Assembly: GCF_000699445.3 (NCBI RefSeq)
Contig: NC_067196.1
Span: 87,212,364 to 87,276,363, forward strand
From: Schistosoma haematobium
Taxonomy: Eukaryota > Platyhelminthes > Trematoda > Strigeidida > Schistosomatidae
DNA: 64,000 bases
Reading direction: 5' to 3'
Below the pieces are notes generated by a model. It was not told the DNA's origin and searched no databases. It was given only the letters and a program-made list of their open reading frames with translations. Positions 58,140 to 64,000 of the stretch are shown here, piece by piece. Positions within the stretch are counted from its first letter, which is position 1; each line of letters starts with the position of its first letter. The position numbers and the translations under genes are program-made.

Positions 58140-58553
58140 TGTTGGGGAAGTTAGATCCTCAGACTCAGTTGGAAAAGGACCTAATTTTGTAATGTTATTT
58201 AGAAAATTTGAATTTCTTTGTTTTCGCGTCAAAAGAGCTCTTTACACCCTCATGTCGTATTTCCCACTTGGGAGAATCTTAAACGCTATTAGTCCGTTGT
58301 GTCATTTAGTATGTTATTTTGTAACCCTTCCCAAAGACGGTTTTGTGCCGTATATATACGTTTTGATTTGTGTCTGTTAATATCGGTCGTGCTTCTGGCT
58401 TATTTGTGGAATATACTTCCCAGTTCGCACTTCGACTTCTCTCTCTAGTCAGCGGGGCTGAGACGCAACAGAATAGCTAGTTTATTGGTCTTTGGTCACA
58501 AGTTTTATTCTGTTCGCATTCTAAGTGAACTCGTAACCGCTTCAAACCTAGCA
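58140..58553. mobile_element. Solo LTR, family 1, copy 2, perfect 5-bp TSD
   Basis: 414 bp, TGTTGGGGAAG to CCTAGCA, flanked by ATAAG (58135-58139 and 58554-58558). TATA-like GTATATATACG near the middle. No internal domain. Confidence 0.9.
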
Positions 58554-58917
58554 ATAAGTCTATAAAACAGTGAACTATGGTTAGAAAGTTATGTATACAC
58601 GTATATAAAATAAATCTATCTGACGAATAGTGTCTTTAAAGAGAAAACCCATATAAACGGATTAACTATTGATTTCCATTTGAATTCACCTATTAAATTA
58701 ATAATTTAGGAAGATTATTTCATTTCGGTAAATTTATAAATATCCTGAGGGTCAACTTACTGTGTGTTTGAGTATTCTCTAATCAGTCTTTTCTGTTTTC
58801 ATATGAAGTAAACAATTCATCGTTCCCTATTTTCTGACTATTTTTTTGGTTTCTAATGATTTCTTTCAATCAGTTACGTCACCATTTTTTTTGTTTTTGT
58901 TTTTGTCAAAAATATTT

Positions 58918-59225
58918 TTATCAGAAGGGGTTTTGTGGAGGTTTTAGTAATTTCAATAGTTGAAATCATGAGTCAATTGAGGCTAGATCACCATGGAAAA
59001 CCTGGAAGGACTAGATGGCAGCTTGGTCCTATAGTGGGACACCTCAGCAGTGCGCATCCACGACTCCGCCTCCGCCGAGATTCGAACCCAGGACCTAACA
59101 GTCGCGCGTGCAAACGCTTAACCACTAGACTACTGAGTCAGCCGGTACCCAACGGTATTAATGTCTAACTTTAACTAACTCACAAAATTGCACCACCGTA
59201 CACCATTGTCTTCAGTGAGCTGATA
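58918..59225 (-). repeat. Hammerhead repeat, family B (minus arm of a full inverted pair)
   Basis: Tail to 5' spacer. The core reads CTGAGGT, inactive. Confidence 0.85.
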
Positions 59226-59612
59226 TCCCTTCTGATAATAATCATCTGCTAACTAGTGACTGATTTCAAGAGGCATTTCCTGGAGTTCTAGTGAGAAGCA
59301 GTGGTCAGTGGAGTTCAACTAAATCTGTTGTGAGGTAGTAACTCACTAATGACAATGGTTGATGTGTCGCTCAATTTCGTGGATTAGTTGAAGTCAGACA
59401 TTATTACCGTTGGATACCGACCAGCTCAGTAGTCTATTGGTTAGGCGTTCGCGCACGAGGCTGAAGGGTCCTGGGTTCGAATCACGAGGGAAGTGGGATC
59501 GTGGATGCGCACTGCTAAGGAGTCCCATACTAGGAAGGAACGGTTGTCCAGTGCTTTGAGGTTCTCCATAGTGGTCTAGCTTCAACTGATTCATGATTTC
59601 AACTATTGAAAA
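59226..59612 (+). repeat. Hammerhead repeat, family B, full unit (plus arm)
   Basis: Starts at CCTTCTGATAATAATCATC, runs spacer, tRNA-like head (B box GGGTTCGAATCACG), ribozyme (CTAAGGA, GGAA: inactive), tail. About 387 bp, consistent with the unit length at 36.9 kb. Confidence 0.85.
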
Positions 59613-60134
59613 ATATTTTTATCATTTAGATGTTTAAACAAGTTCTCAAACGGAATACTAAGAAACACATTTCCATTATTCTATTGTAAAACATAATAAG
59701 AAAATAAAAATTGAAAGGTTGATGAGGTAGAGAATTGATATTTCTTTTCAATCTGTATCAACTGATATTAAATCTATACCCCTGGTTCATATCATATAAC
59801 AACAATGACAACTAAAGTGTATAGTGATTTCCAGTCACTTATAGTCTAGAGAATACAAATATAAATTGTTTTATTGCATAAGATTCATACTAACTATTTA
59901 ACTAATATGAAGTGTCAATTCAACAAGTTGATAATGAAAGGTAAAGCTTAGCATCTATGACTGGAAAAGTGTGTGAAGTTATTTAAACTCTACGTGAAGC
60001 TTATGTCTAGTTAATGAGCCTTCTTTTCGACTAACTTCACCGTGAACGTCGACTTCTATCAATCAAGTACTAATCATCAATTCGGTAACAAGGGAGTTCT
60101 ACCAATAGCATAAAATTCTTAGAAGGGTTACTTT

Positions 60135-60780
60135 ACTTAGTTACTTACGCCTGTTACTCCCAATGGAGAATAGGACGTCAAACAGCATTCTCCAACCTAC
60201 TCGATCCTGGGCCTTCCTTTATAGTTCCAACCAGTTATTGTTCATCCTGCTCATGTCTGTCTCCATTTCACAAAGTAATGTGTTCTTTGTTCGTCCTTTA
60301 CTCCTCCTTTGGTGTTAAGGATTCCATGTGAAGGTTTGACTTGTGACACAGTTCGGTGATTTCCTCAATCTGTGTCCAATCCACTTCCAACACTTCCCCA
60401 TTTCTTCCTCCACTGGGATCTCGTTTGTTCTCTCCTATAGTAGGTTGCTGCTGATATTGTCTGGCTAACGGATCCGAAGTATTTTTCGTAGACAACTGGT
60501 AATAAACACTTTTATCTTCTGGATGATGGCTTTCGTAGTTGTCCATGTTTCCACCTCATACTGTAGAATTGTTTTGACATTTGTATTGAAAATTGTGACT
60601 TTGTTGTTGGTTGACAGAGAATTGTTTTGAGTTGGAGATGTTTTTCATTTGTAAATATGCTGCCCTTGCTTTGCCGATTCGCGTCTTCACTTCTACATCA
60701 GATCCACCATGTCCATTAATGATGCTGTCCAGATATGTAAAGGTTTTTACATCCTCCAAATCTTCTCCATCAATTGTGAT
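60135..60780 (-). mobile_element. RTE fragment (frameshifted lineage, mosaic)
   Basis: Minus-strand copy. Its 5' 469 bp look identical to the 56.5 kb copy, while its 3' part resembles the 45.7 kb copy (GACATGAGCAGGATGAACAA). No TSD found. Confidence 0.85.
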
Positions 60781-60884
60781 CAGAGATTGGTGTTTGCATA
60801 ATAGTCTAGCTTTAATCGATTCGTGAATTCAATAATTAAGTTCTATTATTGATTAGTTTATATGTTATCAACTATTATTGTACA

Positions 60885-61122
60885 TGAATCTTCCCATTGA
60901 TGTTTTTAGGACTGAAATTGATCAGTCTCCATTGCACAAGCAACTGGCTATCAGGACTCAGTAGCTAAGTGGATAACGCGATGGCGTTTGAAGCGAACGG
61001 TACTGAGTTCGAGTCCCAGAGTGAACATCAACTCTGAGATGCAGGTACATCCAGCTGACGAGTCCCAAACAGGACGAAGTGCGCGTCCTGGATTCCACTA
61101 CTAGCCACTATTCATCTTTGCT
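60885..61122. repeat. Hammerhead repeat, family A, 5'-inverted copy inside one perfect 12-bp TSD
   Basis: A minus-strand spacer piece (60885-60925) joins a plus-strand head (TAGCTAAGTGG; GAGTTCGAGTCCC) and ribozyme (core CTGACGA, but GAAG for GAAA). Flanked by TATTATTGTACA (60873-60884 and 61123-61134). Confidence 0.88.
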
Positions 61123-61364
61123 TATTATTGTACAGTTCATATATTCATAACGATAAAAAAATGTTTATGATCAAAGAAAAAACTAATCAAGAGATCAAAC
61201 TGAAATCATTGAACTGAATGAATTTCATTAGTAGAGATGAAGTGAATGTTTTTGATAGATAAAAATATAATAATTAAGGAAACATTTGAGAGATAATCCA
61301 AATGAAAATGATATTAAGGTTAAGTAAATAATAATAATGATTTGAATTGGGTTTTTTTCTGATC

Positions 61365-61465
61365 CAGTTTTTTAGCAAGTTCGTTTTCTACAGGAAGGGG
61401 GCGCCTAACCCTCTTTCTTTATCCACAATTGGGACTGGCAGTAACCTCAGAGAGGCTCCAGGTGG
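61365..61465 (-). repeat. Isolated RTE 5'-region block
   Basis: Minus strand: GGTTACTGCCAGTCCCAATT ... GGGTTAGGCGCCCC ... GTAGAAAACGAACTTGC. Confidence 0.6.
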
Positions 61466-61604
61466 AATTAAACAATAATAGTAATAATAACAAAACAGGT
61501 AGGAATAAACTAGTGGTAGGGACTAAGGATTACTAATAATAATTCAAAAAAATTAATAATAATCAAATAAACGTACAGAAAGAAAGAAAAGAAAAAATAC
61601 CCAT

Positions 61605-61960
61605 TAAGGGAATTAGGTCCAAGGCAGGACGAGAGATTGGACGAATCTTTTCTGCGCGCCAAATTCAGGCTTGGGTTCGTGGATTGTCAATGCCTCAGCA
61701 GTGCATAAAATATTGATTCGACAGCCCTTCTATTCAATTCTTTTGACTCTGTAAACCACTTTAAAAGAAGAAGTCTGTGAAGCGATGTGTCTACAGTTGA
61801 TTAAATGCTCCTGTATAGAACTAGTAATTATTTTACATTCACCTTTTTTAAAGCCAAGTCGGATAGTGTTCTGTGATGCGTTTGGAAAGTGATCGCTTTG
61901 TGCTGCCTATGTAACGTGCCACATATGAGCAAGTAAATTTATAGATACACATTGATTAAT
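61605..61960 (-). pseudogene. Penelope-like element GIY-YIG endonuclease fragment, lineage 2
   Basis: Minus strand: IYKFTCSYVARYIGSTKRSL with the RYIGST box, SKRITEHYPTWL, then after stops VYRVKRIE, CTAEALTIHEPKPEFGAQKR and FVQSLVLPWT before a stop. The YIGSTxRxLxxRxxEH string and the Glu in AEALxI are the landmarks of GIY-YIG nucleases at PLE C-termini. Stops and frameshifts inactivate it. Confidence 0.8.
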
Positions 61961-62139
61961 AATAGAAAAGATGAAACTTTTTTAAAGATCGATTTCATAC
62001 TATTTCTGAAGATATTAACTGATTTTCTTTACTGATGTATTAGCTTTGATCAGTTGTGAACTAGATTATAGCGTATCTATTTATTACATCTTATTTTGAT
62101 TGAAACTATTCGTTTTAATAAAGTGAATATACAGTTATA

Positions 62140-62390
62140 TGCATGGGTGTTTATGAAGATTATGATGTTTTCACAATTTAACTCCCGAGTCAATCTAAGC
62201 TAGACCACCATTCGAAACATGAAGGCGCTGAACGGCAGTTTCGTTTTAGTATGGTACCCCTCAGCAGTGCACATCCTTGATTACGCACGTAGGACTCGAA
62301 CCGAAGACCTTCATTCTCGCGCATAGACTCTTTACCTCTAGACTACTGAGCCGACATTCAACGATGTTAATATCTAACTTCAGTCAAGAC
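62140..62390 (-). repeat. Hammerhead repeat, family B, decayed
   Basis: Tail, ribozyme (CTGAGGG, stem II changed) and tRNA-like head (GGACTCGAACCGAAGACC). 5' spacer absent. Confidence 0.75.
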
Positions 62391-62844
62391 CTATATGAAA
62401 CATATTAAATTAATCAAGCTGACTAAACACGGAAAAAACTAGACAATTTCTTGATTTCATTCATCAAACTGAACATTGATGGATAACAAAACAGTAATCA
62501 CTGTTTTTTCTATCTTGTCTTTATTACTGATGGATTCTATAAGTCAGTTTCAATATACTCACTATTCTAATTGACTAGAGGTCAGTAATCAACTAGAATC
62601 AACATCTCAGTCCTACAGAAGATTACTCTCAGACAGAATGTTATAATGGTGACATCTGAAATTGTTAAATCGGTCGATGCAACTTCAGATCCTATATAAA
62701 GCGTTAGTTCCACCTAACACCATATAAAACTGTTGGTATAAATCTGATCACACTTTAAAATATAAACTTTTACTTGTCTTACTAAACAATTAAGAACACA
62801 AGTAAACATAAATGTATTAAACTGTTAACGCCTCCTGTCGTGAT

Positions 62845-63175
62845 AATTACTTACTTGCTTACTTACTTACTTACTTACTTACACCTGTTACTCAAAATGG
62901 AGCATAGGCTACCAACCAGCATTCTCAAACCCACTCTGTCATGGGCTTTCTTTTCTGGCTCTATCCAGTTATTGTTCATTCTGTTCATATCTGTCTCCAT
63001 TTCACGGAATAATGTGTTCTTTGTTCGTCCTTTACTCCTCCTTTGGTGTTGAGGATTCCATGTGAAGGCTTGCCTTGTTATGCAGTTGAGTGCCTTCCTC
63101 AATCTGTGTCCTATCCATTTCCAACACTTCTTCCAGATCTCTTCCTCCACTGGAATCTGGTTTGTTCTTTCATAT
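62845..63175 (-). mobile_element. RTE (SR2-like) 3'-end fragment with TTAC tail
   Basis: Minus strand: [40 protein letters not shown], in frame to the end. TSD not found. Confidence 0.85.
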
Positions 63176-63449
63176 ATAAGTGAACAATACTGTTTTCAAC
63201 TAGGTCATCATCTGGCTTTATCTAACAAGAAAATTGATACAAAAGCATTTAACGTATCATGATAATTTATTAGTCAATGAGTACAATCAAACAGATGATT
63301 GCATAACTACACTTAATAGGTAAAAGTACTAGTAAGAAGATAGGTGTATTAGTAGTGATAGAAGTAATCAAATAACAAAATTTCTAGTCAATATCTCATT
63401 ATAGGAAGTATATCAAACTTAGATAAAAAGACTTTAAAATAGTATTTAT

Positions 63450-63705
63450 TATGGGGTTGTAGAGATTATTGAGTTTGATTGAAGTTATGAACCGATCTAA
63501 GTTAGACAGTCATTAAAAAACTGGGAGTACTACAGGGCCGTTTCGTCCTCGATTCGATTTTAATATGCAGGATCGTGGACGCACACTGATGAAGAAATTT
63601 TAAGCTGGAACAACTCGGTCATTCAATGCCTCCAGGTTTTAAATGTTTCTTTAACTTAGATTAGTTCATAATTTCAATAAAATTCAACAATCTTTTCAAC
63701 CCCAT
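63450..63705. repeat. Family B-like repeat, fold-back copy with long inverted ends
   Basis: Left TATGGGGTTGTAGAGATTAT is mirrored by the right end CTTTTCAACCCCATA. The ribozyme is reduced to CTGATGA plus GGAACAAC. The mirror extends into the flank (AATAGTATTTA/TAAATACTATT). Confidence 0.65.
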
Positions 63706-64000
63706 ACTAAATACTATTCTAAAATCTGTCCATCAGTCAGAAAAAATTTATGGAATATAATACCTTTATTCCTAATTAGTAAATTATGTATTGTTTAAAC
63801 TTAAACTAACTATGAGATCAAAAATATCTACTAGGAACAATACAATAACAATAACGTGGTGGATTTGTATGCGTATAGCATACAATTCTCATTGAACCTA
63901 GCATATAACAACAGCACCATGCACTGTCCCATAACCTTTGGCAGATCAGGTAACCTGAAAGTCATGAGAACATCATCAGGGCAATATGACGGGCTAGGTA
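63706..64000. other. Unassigned end of window
   Basis: No repeat family or exon recognised. Confidence 0.4.

Overview
The window is AT-rich flatworm nuclear DNA, most likely from a blood fluke (Schistosoma). The main reason is the repeat content. It holds tRNA-headed repeats ending in a hammerhead ribozyme with the helix layout of the schistosome alpha satellite/SINE. It also holds RTE-type (SR2-like) retrotransposon 3' ends with a TAAG tail, Penelope-like (PLE) fragments and a CR1-like fragment. Species is not determined.

Only one host gene is supported: the last three exons (390-576, 3463-3886, 11008-11244, plus strand) of an SLC4-family bicarbonate/anion transporter. Splice sites and reading phase agree across all three. 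Its introns (2.9 and 7.1 kb) hold RTE, PLE and SINE remnants. The upstream exons lie outside the window. From 11.2 kb to the end I see no other convincing host exon.

The remaining ~53 kb is nested repeats. (1) RTE fragments lie in both orientations; seven have target-site duplications (TSDs) of about 10-12 bp readable on both sides. (2) There are three distinct tRNA-like plus hammerhead families, called here A (~335 bp unit), B (~380 bp unit) and C. Many copies are fold-back (inverted) dimers or circularly permuted units. At least three inverted A copies are flanked by one TSD, so each looks like a single integration. (3) PLE remnants include a recognisable GIY-YIG endonuclease region. (4) A short TIR transposon (Merlin- or hAT-like) has 8-bp TSDs at three copies. 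(5) Four solo LTRs from two families have 4-5 bp TSDs. (6) There are several unnamed repeats (D, E, F, G) and long AT dinucleotide tracts.

The best candidate for something undescribed is the set of three unrelated-looking tRNA/hammerhead families sharing one architecture and one fold-back integration habit, in a genome that also carries PLEs. PLEs are known elsewhere to carry hammerheads and to leave inverted partial copies. All calls come from reading the sequence; no alignment, folding program or database search was run.
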